A stretch of 64,000 bases of DNA from positions 496,001 through 560,000 of the forward strand of contig NZ_LT629784.1 of NCBI RefSeq assembly GCF_900105595.1, in the 5' to 3' direction. Source of the stretch: Stappia sp. ES.058. GTDB lineage: Bacteria > Pseudomonadota > Alphaproteobacteria > Rhizobiales > Stappiaceae. A program made the translations under genes and the position numbers. Within the stretch, counting starts at the first letter, position 1; each line of letters starts with the position of its first letter. Of this stretch, positions 7,775 to 15,781 are shown one piece after another. The notes under the pieces are model-generated. The model worked only from the letters and a program-made list of their open reading frames with translations, was not told the DNA's origin and did no database searches.

Positions 7775-9199
7775 CTACAGGACGCGCCCGGGGTTGAGCG
7801 TGCAGTTCGGATCGAAGGCCGCCTTGACGCGTCGCATCAGGTCCATCTCCACCTCGCTTTTCACTTCGGCGAGCAAATCCCGCTTCAGCCGGCCAATGCC
7901 GTGTTCGGCGGAAATCGAACCGCTGTATCTGCCAACGACGTCATGAACGACTGCGTTCATCTCGTCCCAGCGGGCGATATAGGCGGCCTTGTCAGCGCCC
8001 GGCGGCTGGCTGACGTTGAAGTGGATGTTGCCGTCGCCCATGTGGCCGAAGGGAACCGGACGGCAGCCGGGGACAAGTGCCTCAACCGCCGCGATCGCCT
8101 CTTGGAGAAACGCCGGGACGTCGGCGACAGGCACGGACACATCGTGCTTGATCGAGCCGCCTTCCTCGCGCTGCACCTCCGACATGCCGTGGCGGATATG
8201 CCAGAAGTCGGCGGCCTGCTGACCGGATTCCGCGAGAGCCGCATCCTCGACGAGACCCGCCTCATAGGCATCGCCAAGGATCGTCTCCATCAAGACGCGC
8301 GTTGGCGATGCGTCTTCCGCGTCCTCCGTTCCGGCGGAAAGCTCCATCAGCACGTACCAGGGGGAGGGGGCCTGGAGCGGGTCCCGCGCGCCCTGCAGGT
8401 GTTTGACAGCGAATTCGACGCCGATTCGCGGCATCAATTCAAAGCCCGTGAGCATGGAACCGGCCCGTGCGCGCGCCCGGGAGAACAGCGCCAGCGCGTC
8501 CTTGGGGGATGCAAGACCGACAAAGGCGACATCCTGCGCGCGCGGCCTGGGGAAAAGCTTGAGGACGGCGGCGGTGACGATGCCCAAAGTGCCTTCCGAA
8601 CCGATAAACAATTGTTTCAGATCGTAACCGGTGTTGTCCTTTCGCAGGCTGCGAAGCCCGTCCAGGATGCGTCCGTCCGGCAGCACCACCTCCAGGCCGA
8701 GCACGAGATCGCGGGTGTTGCCATAGGCGAGCACGGCGGTTCCACCGGCGTTGGTCGCAATGTTTCCGCCGATCTGGCACGATCCCTGTGAGCCGAGCGT
8801 GAGGGGAAACAGCCGGTCGGCCGCCTCGGCCGCGTCATGGATCGCCTGAAGGGTGCAGCCGGCCTCCACGGTCATCGAGAATCCGTCCGCATCAACCGCG
8901 CGCACCTTGTTCAGGCGCGACAGGCTGAGCACGATTTCGGTGGCGGATTCACTGGGAATCTGCCCTCCGACAAGGCCGGTGTTGCCGCCTTGCGGAACGA
9001 TTTTCAGCCCGCTCGCATCTGCGTGGGCAAGGATTGCCGCAACCTCCTCCCGAGAGCCTGGACGCAACACCACGGGTGTCTTCCCGACATAAAGGTCGCG
9101 CCATTCGCGCAGGTAGGAAGCGGTGTCTTCCGGCGCACGCAAGGCATTGCGCTCGCCGACGATTTCAATGAGACGGGAGAGGCTGGCTGTGTCGGTCAT
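7775..9199 (-). CDS. FAD-binding oxidoreductase, D-2-hydroxyacid dehydrogenase (GlcD/D2HGDH-like)
   Basis: A 474-residue flavoprotein. The PCMH FAD-binding domain is at about residues 40-215 with PQGGNTGLVGGQIP and CQIGGNIATNAGGT. A FAD-linked oxidase C-terminal domain follows, with FGHMGDGNIHFNV and ISAEHGIGRLK, a metal/substrate-binding pattern of 2-hydroxyacid dehydrogenases. Likely substrates are D-2-hydroxyglutarate, D-lactate or glycolate, but sequence alone does not decide. The start is MTDTASLSRL at 9199, since longer readings add unrelated residues. It is convergent with the SRAP gene (16 bp apart) and divergent from fabI. Confidence 0.88.
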   Translation of the reverse strand: MTDTASLSRLIEIVGERNALRAPEDTASYLREWRDLYVGKTPVVLRPGSREEVAAILAHADASGLKIVPQGGNTGLVGGQIPSESATEIVLSLSRLNKVRAVDADGFSMTVEAGCTLQAIHDAAEAADRLFPLTLGSQGSCQIGGNIATNAGGTAVLAYGNTRDLVLGLEVVLPDGRILDGLRSLRKDNTGYDLKQLFIGSEGTLGIVTAAVLKLFPRPRAQDVAFVGLASPKDALALFSRARARAGSMLTGFELMPRIGVEFAVKHLQGARDPLQAPSPWYVLMELSAGTEDAEDASPTRVLMETILGDAYEAGLVEDAALAESGQQAADFWHIRHGMSEVQREEGGSIKHDVSVPVADVPAFLQEAIAAVEALVPGCRPVPFGHMGDGNIHFNVSQPPGADKAAYIARWDEMNAVVHDVVGRYSGSISAEHGIGRLKRDLLAEVKSEVEMDLMRRVKAAFDPNCTLNPGRVL

Positions 9200-9416
9200 G
9201 GAGCGGTGGCCTGATCGTTTTTGAACCGGGAAAGCGGCACGACGAATATCACATTTTGCCATCACGTCGACCTTGGAGGCACCGGGCGGGTGGCTTGAAG
9301 GCGGCTGGGGGCTGTGCCATACGAACGCGTTCCCGTTGCAGGTGGTTGAGCGGGCGCGGGCTGGTCGTTCCGAACGCGGGACCCGGCCTTTTATGTGGGC
9401 GTGCAGGAGAGATGGC

Positions 9417-10238
9417 ATGGCGGGTAAAGAAGGACTGATGGCTGGCAAGCGCGGGCTTATCATGGGCGTCGCGAACAACCGGTCCATCGCCTGGGGGATC
9501 GCCAAGGCACTCGCCGATTCGGGAGCGGAACTGGCCCTGACGTATCAGGGTGACGCGCTGCGCAAGCGGGTCGAGCCGCTGGCCAAGGAGCTGGGCGCCA
9601 TCGTTGCCGGCAATTGCGACGTGACCGACGAAGCTTCCATCGACGCCGTTTTCGACCATGTGGCCGAGACCTGGGGCAAGATCGACTTCATCGTTCACGC
9701 CATTGCGTTCTCCGACAAGGACGAGCTGACCGGCCGCTACGTCGACACGAGCGCAGGCAATTTTGCCCGTACGATGCAGATCTCCTGCTACTCCTTCACT
9801 GCGGTCGCGCAGCGGGCGGAAAAGCTGATGACCGACGGCGGGTCGATGCTGACGCTGACCTATTACGGTGCGGAGAAGGTCATGCCGCATTACAACGTCA
9901 TGGGTGTCGCCAAGGCCGCGCTGGAAGCAAGCGTGCGCTACCTCGCCGCCGATCTTGGCAAGGACGGTATCCGCGTGAACGCGATTTCGGCGGGTCCGAT
10001 CAAGACGCTGGCCGCCTCCGGCATCGGCGATTTCCGATACATCCTGAAGTGGAACGAGTACAACGCGCCGCTTCGCCGCACCGTCACCATCGACGAGGTG
10101 GGCGATGCAGCCCTGTTCCTGTTGTCGGATCTGGGCCGCGGCATCACCGGCGAGATCCAGCACGTCGACAGTGGCTATCACATCGTTGGCATGAAGGCGC
10201 CTGACGCTCCCGATATCTCCGTCGTCGTCAAGGAGTGA
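9417..10238 (+). CDS. fabI: Enoyl-[acyl-carrier-protein] reductase (NADH), FabI
   Basis: FabI catalyses the last reduction of each fatty-acid elongation round in the cytosol. The protein has the FabI nucleotide-binding opening [17 protein letters not shown] and the active-site pair Tyr159-x6-Lys166 in [29 protein letters not shown] and [12 protein letters not shown] further on are typical of FabI rather than of other SDRs. Length 273 aa is normal. The start at 9417 is set by AGGAGA six bases upstream. Upstream in-frame ATG codons give an unrelated leader. The histidine phosphatase gene follows 79 bp downstream. Confidence 0.95.
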   Translation: MAGKEGLMAGKRGLIMGVANNRSIAWGIAKALADSGAELALTYQGDALRKRVEPLAKELGAIVAGNCDVTDEASIDAVFDHVAETWGKIDFIVHAIAFSDKDELTGRYVDTSAGNFARTMQISCYSFTAVAQRAEKLMTDGGSMLTLTYYGAEKVMPHYNVMGVAKAALEASVRYLAADLGKDGIRVNAISAGPIKTLAASGIGDFRYILKWNEYNAPLRRTVTIDEVGDAALFLLSDLGRGITGEIQHVDSGYHIVGMKAPDAPDISVVVKE

Positions 10239-10317
10239 GCGCAGCGGCACTGGCGTGAAACGCGCTTCCTGACTATCGAAGCCTTAACACGCGCCTGAAT
10301 TTACCGAAGGACGTCAT

Positions 10318-10944
10318 ATGTCGGACACGAGCGGCGGAACGGTTAGTGTCGCACCGCCCTATCTCATTTTCATCCGCCATGGCCAGACCGACTGGAACGC
10401 CGAAGGGCGGATGCAGGGTCACAAGGACATCGAGCTCAACGAAACGGGCCGGGGGCAGGCGCGGCGCAACGCGACGACACTGCGGACACATTTCGAACAG
10501 TCCGGTTTGTCGCTGGATGACTTCCACTTCGCCGCCTCGCCGATGCTGCGGACCATGGCGACGATGCGGATCGTGTGCGAGGTGCTTGATCGCGGCGAAG
10601 ACGACTTCACGGTCGACGAACGCCTGCGCGAGATCACATTCGGCGCGTGGGAAGGCTATACGATCCCGGAACTCACGGAGCAGTCGCCGGAGCTCGTCGC
10701 CGGGCGCAAGGCCGACAAATGGGGCTTCGTTCCTCCCGAAGGGGAGAGCTACAAGATGCTCGCCAGCCGCATTGAAGCCTGGCTCGCCACGGTCACCCAG
10801 CCGACCGTGGTCGTGTCTCACGGCGGCGTGATGCGGGTCGTGCGCGGTCGTCTTCAGGGGGTCCCGGACGCCGAGATCCCGAAGCTTGATGTACCGCAGG
10901 ATCAGTTTTTCGTCTGGGACGGATCCCGGCTCGACTGGGTGTGA
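10318..10944 (+). CDS. Histidine phosphatase family protein
   Basis: A 208-residue phosphoglycerate-mutase-like phosphatase. The phospho-histidine motif is R20-H21-G22 in IFIRHGQTDWN. The conserved acid lies in RLREITFGAWEG, and the second histidine is His168 in VVVSHGGVMR. Members dephosphorylate small metabolites or proteins, and some act as cobalamin-pathway or broad-specificity phosphatases. Specificity is not visible. It lies close downstream of fabI in the same direction and may share its transcript. Confidence 0.88.
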   Translation: MSDTSGGTVSVAPPYLIFIRHGQTDWNAEGRMQGHKDIELNETGRGQARRNATTLRTHFEQSGLSLDDFHFAASPMLRTMATMRIVCEVLDRGEDDFTVDERLREITFGAWEGYTIPELTEQSPELVAGRKADKWGFVPPEGESYKMLASRIEAWLATVTQPTVVVSHGGVMRVVRGRLQGVPDAEIPKLDVPQDQFFVWDGSRLDWV

Positions 10945-11022
10945 GGTCGTCAGGACACTTTGTTCGACGCCGCAGCCCCATTTGGCGTGGTGCCGGAATG
11001 CGTTCGCACCAATTCTTCAGCT

Positions 11023-11283
11023 TCACTCCATAACCTGAACGTCCGTCAGGGTCTTCTGGTCGCCGTCCTCGTCGAAAAATGCGAGGACCTTCAGGCCGGG
11101 CTTCAGGTCGTCGATGAAAAAGTCGACCGGGATCTCGTAACGGTTGCCGTCCGAGAGCTGCATCTCCGCACTGTTCGGATCGATTTCGACAATCGTCGCC
11201 TCGACCTCGCCGGCAAAGGCGGTTCCAAGTGTCATGGCGGCCGCCAGCGCGGTTGCTATGCCTTGCAAGAAAAGACGTGTCAT
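11023..11283 (-). CDS. DUF1344 family small periplasmic protein
   Basis: An 86-residue exported protein. MTRLFLQGIATALAAAMTLG, then TAFAGEVEA, is a signal peptide cleaved after AFA. The mature part is a single small beta-rich domain (EATIVEIDPNSAEMQLSDGN) typical of DUF1344. The family's function is unknown. The start is fixed by GAGAAGGAA immediately before the ATG at 11283. Its 3' end converges on the histidine phosphatase gene. Confidence 0.8.
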   Translation of the reverse strand: MTRLFLQGIATALAAAMTLGTAFAGEVEATIVEIDPNSAEMQLSDGNRYEIPVDFFIDDLKPGLKVLAFFDEDGDQKTLTDVQVME

Positions 11284-11541
11284 TTCCTTCTCCGTCGGAA
11301 TGCGCGGGACGTGCGCGCAGCTTCCCATTTCATATCTTTCCTTAAACCGGAAATGTGTGGCGGCGAAGCGGCAATTGCGCATCCGGGGGGTGATCATTGC
11401 ACGGTTTCTTCGCGATGATCACATGTGTGTGTCTTCGCCTCCGATTTTGGAACCGGAAGGCTGGTTCGGGCGTAATTTACATAAGAATATGTCGCAGCAG
11501 TCCCGGGGGCGGGAGCAGTTGGCGAACAGGAGGGAGACACG

Positions 11542-12807
11542 ATGGTGTCGGATCATTCGCACGCCCAGGGTCGATTCTACGCCGACCTGCCGGTCTTTAC
11601 GGAGTTTTCCGGCGTCGCCGAAGGCAAGTCCTACGCCCGGTTGCCGGACGGCTGGGTTCTTCTTGCCGCCGATATCGTGCGCTCCCGGGATGCTTTGGCG
11701 GCCGGCAACTACAAGACTGTCAACATGATCGCGGCTGCGGCCGTGGCCGCCGTTTTGAACGCGTCGAGAAACACCGAGCTTCCTTTCGTCTTTGGCGGGG
11801 ACGGGGCGATGGCGGCCGTGCCGCCGCATCTGGCCGAAGAGACCGGGCAGGCACTGGCCGGTGTTCGGGTGATCGCCCGCGAAACGGAGGGTCTCGATCT
11901 GCGCGTCGCCGCCATCCCGATCGCCGACCTCAGGCGCGCCGGCGCGGATCTCAGGGTTGCGAAGCTGCAGCTCAGCGAAGGAAACAATCTCGCCATGTTT
12001 TCCGGCGGCGGGATCGCGATGGCGGAAAAGATCCTCAAGGACCCGGAGCGGGTCTCTCCCTACCGGTTGCGCGAGAGCGACGGTGGTGCGGCCACGGTGC
12101 TCGACGGATTGTCCTGTCGATGGGAGCCGGTCCCCGCTGAGCAGGGCCATATCGTCACGCTGATGCTTCGTCCGCAGGATCCCGCCCCCGAAGCCCTGGC
12201 GCGGCTGATCGCCGATCTCGACCGCCTGCTCGAGAACGAGTTTTCCGGTGCCGTTCCCGGAAGCGCGCCTGTACGCCGAACGTCGCTTCGGTTCCGCTTC
12301 CCTCCCTCGGGCCTGTTGCGCGAGGCGCGCGCCGTCGGTGCGCGCCGGGGTTTTTGGCGTGTGTTGTCGCGGGCGATTCTTGAGGCGCTGGCCTTCGTCG
12401 TCGCCGTGACGTTCCGTCGCCGGATCGGGCCGCTTGAGCCGGAGCGCTATCTCGATGAGGTCACCCGCAACACGGATTTTCGCAAGTTCGACGACACGCT
12501 TCGTCTCGTGCTGGACCTGAACCAGTCGCAACTCGATGCGCTGGACACATACTTGCGCGAGGGCGAGGCGGACGGCCGCCTCGTCTATGGCATGCATGTG
12601 TCGCGATCCGCCTTGATGACCTGTCTGGTGTTTTCCATCGAGGAGAGTCGGCACGTGCATTTCGTCGATGGTTCGGGCGGCGGGTTTTCGCGCGCAGCCA
12701 GCGATTTCGACGTTCGCGCCGCCGCTGCCGCACGCCGAAGCGCAACGCAAGGCGACAGCGATGCCGAGCGTCGCGTCGTTGGAAAGGCCCTCGGGCTGGG
12801 CGGATGA
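11542..12807 (+). CDS. DUF3095 family protein (nucleotide-cyclase-like motifs)
   Basis: A 421-residue cytosolic protein of the DUF3095 family. The N-terminal half reads GWVLLAADIVRSRDAL, then YKTVNMIAAAAVAAVLN, then PFVFGGDGAMAAVPPHLA. The two acidic motifs (AADIV and GGDGAM) sit where class III nucleotidyl cyclases and GGDEF domains place their two metal-binding aspartates. Relationship to that fold is my inference from these motifs, and I know of no demonstrated activity. The C-terminal half has a DLNQSQLDALDTYL segment. An excellent ribosome-binding site (GGAGGGAG) precedes the ATG. The gene is probably monocistronic. Confidence 0.8.
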   Translation: MVSDHSHAQGRFYADLPVFTEFSGVAEGKSYARLPDGWVLLAADIVRSRDALAAGNYKTVNMIAAAAVAAVLNASRNTELPFVFGGDGAMAAVPPHLAEETGQALAGVRVIARETEGLDLRVAAIPIADLRRAGADLRVAKLQLSEGNNLAMFSGGGIAMAEKILKDPERVSPYRLRESDGGAATVLDGLSCRWEPVPAEQGHIVTLMLRPQDPAPEALARLIADLDRLLENEFSGAVPGSAPVRRTSLRFRFPPSGLLREARAVGARRGFWRVLSRAILEALAFVVAVTFRRRIGPLEPERYLDEVTRNTDFRKFDDTLRLVLDLNQSQLDALDTYLREGEADGRLVYGMHVSRSALMTCLVFSIEESRHVHFVDGSGGGFSRAASDFDVRAAAAARRSATQGDSDAERRVVGKALGLGG

Positions 12808-12968
12808 TCCGCGGCGGAAAAGACGGGGAGAATGGGTCCGGCGCTTGCGTGCGGGGTACGCGGTCGGCGAATTTCCGGTTTCCCTCGTCGCCTTCCGCCA
12901 CTAGAACGGGATGAGTTTGCGGGGATGATCCCGTGCCTTCTGTCATCGCCCGCCTGGATCGAGTTCCC

Positions 12969-14054
12969 ATGTCGCACAACACCTTCGGCCATCTTTTCCG
13001 TGTCACGACCTGGGGAGAGAGCCATGGGCCGGCGCTCGGCTGCGTCATCGACGGCTGCCCGCCACGTCTTGCGATCAGCGAAGCGGAAATCCAGGCATAT
13101 CTCGACCGGCGCAAGCCCGGACAGTCGCGCTTCACGACCCAGCGCAAGGAAGCGGATGCTGTGAAGATCCTCTCCGGCGCGATGGTCGACGAAGACGGCG
13201 AGACGCGCACAACCGGCACCCCGATCTCGCTGATGATCGAAAACACCGACCAGCGCTCCAAGGACTATGGAGAGATCAAGGACAGCTACCGTCCCGGACA
13301 CGCCGACTATACCTATGACGCCAAATACGGTATCCGCGACTATCGCGGCGGCGGGCGGTCCTCGGCGCGCGAAACGGCGGCTCGGGTCGCGGCCGGCGCG
13401 GTGGCGCGCAAGGTGATTTCCGGCATGCGGGTGCGTGGTGCGCTCGTCCAGATCGGCCCGCACAAGGTCGACCGCTCGCGCTGGGACTGGGACGAGATCT
13501 CCAACAATCCGTTCTTCTGCCCGGATGCGACGACGGCCGCGCGATGGTCCGACTATCTCGATGCCATCCGCAAGGACGGCTCCTCCGTCGGTGCGGTGAT
13601 CGAGGTCGTCGCCGAGGGCGTGCCGGCCGGGCTCGGCGCGCCGCTCTACGGAAAGCTCGACCAGGACATCGCCAGTGCTTTGATGTCGATCAATGCCGTG
13701 AAGGGTGTTGAAATCGGCAACGGGTTCGAGGCGGCGGAACTGACCGGCGAGGCCAACGCCGACGAAATGCGCCTCGGCGAGGATGGCACCCCGAGGTTTC
13801 TGTCGAACAACGCCGGCGGCGTGCTCGGCGGTATTTCCTCCGGCGAACCGGTCGTCGCACGTTTCGCGGTCAAGCCGACCTCGTCCATCCTGACACCGCG
13901 CCGGTCGGTCACGCGCGGCGGCGAGGAGATCGACGTGCGAACCAAGGGACGTCACGACCCTTGCGTGGGCATTCGCGCCGTCCCGGTGGGCGAGGCGATG
14001 CTTGCCTGCGTTCTCGCCGATCACCTCCTGCGCCATCGCGGTCAGGTTGGCTAG
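12969..14054 (+). CDS. aroC: Chorismate synthase
   Basis: The enzyme converts EPSP to chorismate, the last step of the shikimate pathway, using reduced FMN. It begins [20 protein letters not shown], the standard AroC N-terminus. Further signatures are [37 protein letters not shown] and, near the C-terminus, [19 protein letters not shown]. Length 361 aa matches the family. An upstream in-frame start at 12933 is unlikely because AroC begins at MSHNTFG. The next gene, ribBX, lies 84 bp downstream. FMN dependence of AroC and riboflavin synthesis by RibB are a thematic link between neighbours. Confidence 0.96.
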   Translation: MSHNTFGHLFRVTTWGESHGPALGCVIDGCPPRLAISEAEIQAYLDRRKPGQSRFTTQRKEADAVKILSGAMVDEDGETRTTGTPISLMIENTDQRSKDYGEIKDSYRPGHADYTYDAKYGIRDYRGGGRSSARETAARVAAGAVARKVISGMRVRGALVQIGPHKVDRSRWDWDEISNNPFFCPDATTAARWSDYLDAIRKDGSSVGAVIEVVAEGVPAGLGAPLYGKLDQDIASALMSINAVKGVEIGNGFEAAELTGEANADEMRLGEDGTPRFLSNNAGGVLGGISSGEPVVARFAVKPTSSILTPRRSVTRGGEEIDVRTKGRHDPCVGIRAVPVGEAMLACVLADHLLRHRGQVG

Positions 14055-14068
14055 GTTTGGTTCCGATT

Positions 14069-14116
14069 ATTTTCAGTATTGCTGAAAATTATTCCACTTT
14101 TCATTGTCACTGAAAA
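14069..14116 (+). promoter_or_regulatory. Two tandem palindromic operators upstream of the HTH-ribBX gene
   Basis: Operator 1 is TTTTCAGTATTGCTGAAAA at 14070-14088. It is a perfect inverted repeat that extends by one more base on each side. Operator 2 is TTTTCATTGTCACTGAAAA at 14098-14116, with the same arms and one mismatch in the outer seven. Centres are 28 bp apart. The right-hand site covers the -35 element of the likely ribBX promoter. The downstream product has its own Cro-like HTH domain, so autoregulation is the simplest reading. Neither site resembles an FMN riboswitch, and none is present in the 84-bp gap. Confidence 0.65.
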
Positions 14117-14132
14117 ATTCTTCGGATAATAT
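14104..14132 (+). promoter_or_regulatory. Candidate promoter giving a leaderless ribBX transcript
   Basis: TTGTCA (14104-14109), 17 bp, then TAATAT (14127-14132) forms a good sigma-70-type promoter. The expected transcription start, six to seven bases after the -10, coincides with the A of the ATG at 14139. No Shine-Dalgarno sequence is present in the 20 bases before that ATG, consistent with leaderless translation. The -35 lies inside operator 2. Confidence 0.5.
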
Positions 14133-14138
14133 GCCGGC

Positions 14139-15458
14139 ATGCGTCTCGACGAATGGCTCGCCCAGTCCAAGGAAACCCGATCTGCTTTTGCTCGCCGTGC
14201 CGGCCTGTCTCCGGCCGCGGTGACGGCATTGTGCAACGATCCGGGTGTCTGGGTCTCTCGCGACAGCGCCGAGCGCATTGCCGCCGCCACGAACGGCGCG
14301 GTAACCCCGAACGATCTTCTCGGCCTGAAAGGACCTGTGGCTTTGGATCTGTCCCAGCAACGTGTCGCGGAGGCCATCCGCGCGTTCGAGCGCGGCGAGA
14401 TGCTTGTCGTGACCGACGATGACGACCGCGAGAACGAAGGCGACCTGATTGTTGCGGCCTCGCTCGTATCCCCCGAGCAGATGGCCTTCATGGTGCGCCA
14501 CACATCCGGCATCGTCTGCGCCCCGATGACGCGCGAGACCGCCCGCCGGCTGCGTCTCGACCCGATGGTGGCCGATAATGACGCGCCGCTGTCGACCGCC
14601 TTCACGATTTCCGTCGACTATCGCCACGGACTCACCACCGGCATTTCGGCGGAGGAGCGCTGCTCCACCGTGCGCGCGCTGGCAAACTCCAATGCCGGGG
14701 CGGCGGATTTCGCACGGCCCGGGCATGTGTTTCCGTTGGTGGCGCGCGAGGGCGGGGTGTTGATGCGCTCCGGCCATACGGAAGCGGCCGTGGACCTGTG
14801 CCGCCTTGCCGGGCAGCCCGAGGTCGGCGTGATCTCCGAACTGGTCAATGACGACGGAACCGTCAAGCGCGGGGCCGAGGTCGCGAATTTCGCGGCCGAG
14901 CACGGCCTCAAGATGGTCTCCGTCGCCGATCTCATCGCGTGGCGCCAGCGCATGGAGCGGCTGGTCGAGCGCGTGAGCGAGCAGCCGGTCGAAACCGTGG
15001 CCGGTCCGGCCTATGCGGTGACCTATTCGACGCCCTATGATCCAATGCACCATGTCGCGGTGGTTTATGGCGACATTCTCGACGGCCGCAATGTGCCCGT
15101 GCGGCTGCAGCTGGAATCCGTGCTCGACGATGTTTTTGGCGACACGCGCGTCATCGACGATGTGTTGCGCGACTTCGCGGGCCGCGGCCGCGGCGTGGTC
15201 GTTTATCTGCGCGAGGGATCCGTCGGTGTCGCGCGTCAGGCGCGGCGGGCGCGCACGGATCTGGCGGCGGCGGAACTGGAGGAGCATCAGTCGGCGCAGG
15301 CACGCGAGGAGCAGTGGCGCGAAATCGGACTGGGCGCGCAGATCCTCAAGGATCTTGGCGTGAATTCGATCACCTTGCTGGCGTCGCGCCAGCGCCATTA
15401 TGTCGGCCTGGAAGGGTTCGGGATCGCGATCGAGGGCACGGAGATCCGTGAAATTTGA
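14139..15458 (+). CDS. ribB: HTH-RibB-RibX fusion: 3,4-dihydroxy-2-butanone-4-phosphate synthase with N-terminal Cro-like HTH and degenerate RibA-like domain
   Basis: RibB makes the four-carbon precursor of riboflavin from ribulose 5-phosphate. Residues 1-62 form a YdaS/Cro-like helix-turn-helix (FARRAGLSPAAVTAL, IAAATNGAVTPNDLL). Residues 72-275 are the RibB domain with DDRENEGDLIVAA, RHTSGIVCAPM and the catalytic RSGHTEAAVDL. Residues 288-438 align with GTP cyclohydrolase II but lack the three zinc cysteines: ESVLDDVFGDTRV replaces the SEC...RCDC pattern, so that activity is not expected. Such RibB hybrids with an inactive RibA-like domain have been called RibBX. The HTH in front is the unusual part. 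It lies 84 bp after aroC with its own operators. Confidence 0.9.
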   Translation: MRLDEWLAQSKETRSAFARRAGLSPAAVTALCNDPGVWVSRDSAERIAAATNGAVTPNDLLGLKGPVALDLSQQRVAEAIRAFERGEMLVVTDDDDRENEGDLIVAASLVSPEQMAFMVRHTSGIVCAPMTRETARRLRLDPMVADNDAPLSTAFTISVDYRHGLTTGISAEERCSTVRALANSNAGAADFARPGHVFPLVAREGGVLMRSGHTEAAVDLCRLAGQPEVGVISELVNDDGTVKRGAEVANFAAEHGLKMVSVADLIAWRQRMERLVERVSEQPVETVAGPAYAVTYSTPYDPMHHVAVVYGDILDGRNVPVRLQLESVLDDVFGDTRVIDDVLRDFAGRGRGVVVYLREGSVGVARQARRARTDLAAAELEEHQSAQAREEQWREIGLGAQILKDLGVNSITLLASRQRHYVGLEGFGIAIEGTEIREI

Positions 15459-15468
15459 ACGTTCATTC

Positions 15469-15497
15469 AAAAAAAAGGCCGAGCGAAAGCTCGGCCT
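15469..15497 (-). terminator. Intrinsic terminator reading on the minus strand (possible bidirectional hairpin after ribBX)
   Basis: A perfect 8-bp GC stem GGCCGAGC (15477-15484), a GAAA loop, and GCTCGGCC (15489-15496) are preceded on the plus strand by eight A (15469-15476). The minus strand therefore reads stem-loop followed by eight T, an ideal rho-independent terminator. It sits just after the plus-strand ribBX gene, where no minus-strand gene is annotated. For plus-strand transcripts the hairpin lacks a T-tract, so it would be a weaker terminator or a 3'-end stabiliser. Confidence 0.7.
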
Positions 15498-15600
15498 CAA
15501 GTCGATCACTGTGCACGTGGCCCCATCGACCACAACCTCTGTTTAGTAGTTTTTGACCTTCTGTGCATCACCTAAATGGGTGAGGCGTTCGAATTTATAT
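15498..15600 (-). ncRNA. Speculative minus-strand small RNA ending at the 15469 terminator
   Basis: The 323-bp ribBX-dxs gap has no convincing gene. On the minus strand, upstream of a strong terminator with eight T, two potential hairpins are visible: a 4-bp stem at 15569-15582 and a 6-bp stem with internal pairing at 15501-15530. A TATAAA element lies just upstream (about 15595) but has no good -35 match. A small RNA would explain the orientation of the terminator. The evidence is structural only. Confidence 0.25.
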
Positions 15601-15781
15601 CCGGGCCGCCTCGTTTTCATTGGTGTTTCCGCGATCCTGACCGGGCTGTCCCGGATTGACAGCGCAACCGCGCGCCTGCGAAACGCTCTGTCGCGGGCGG
15701 ATTTGCGCCCTATGTGTGGATGGTGTTATGCACCGCGCCAGCCGGAGGTTCCGGCGCGCAACAACACTTGGGATCACATTC

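Noticed and set aside
15501..15530. Possible FMN, TPP or other metabolite riboswitch in the ribBX-dxs gap
   Set aside because: The short stems do not match conserved cores of FMN, TPP or other riboswitches that I can recall, and no such core is visible on either strand.
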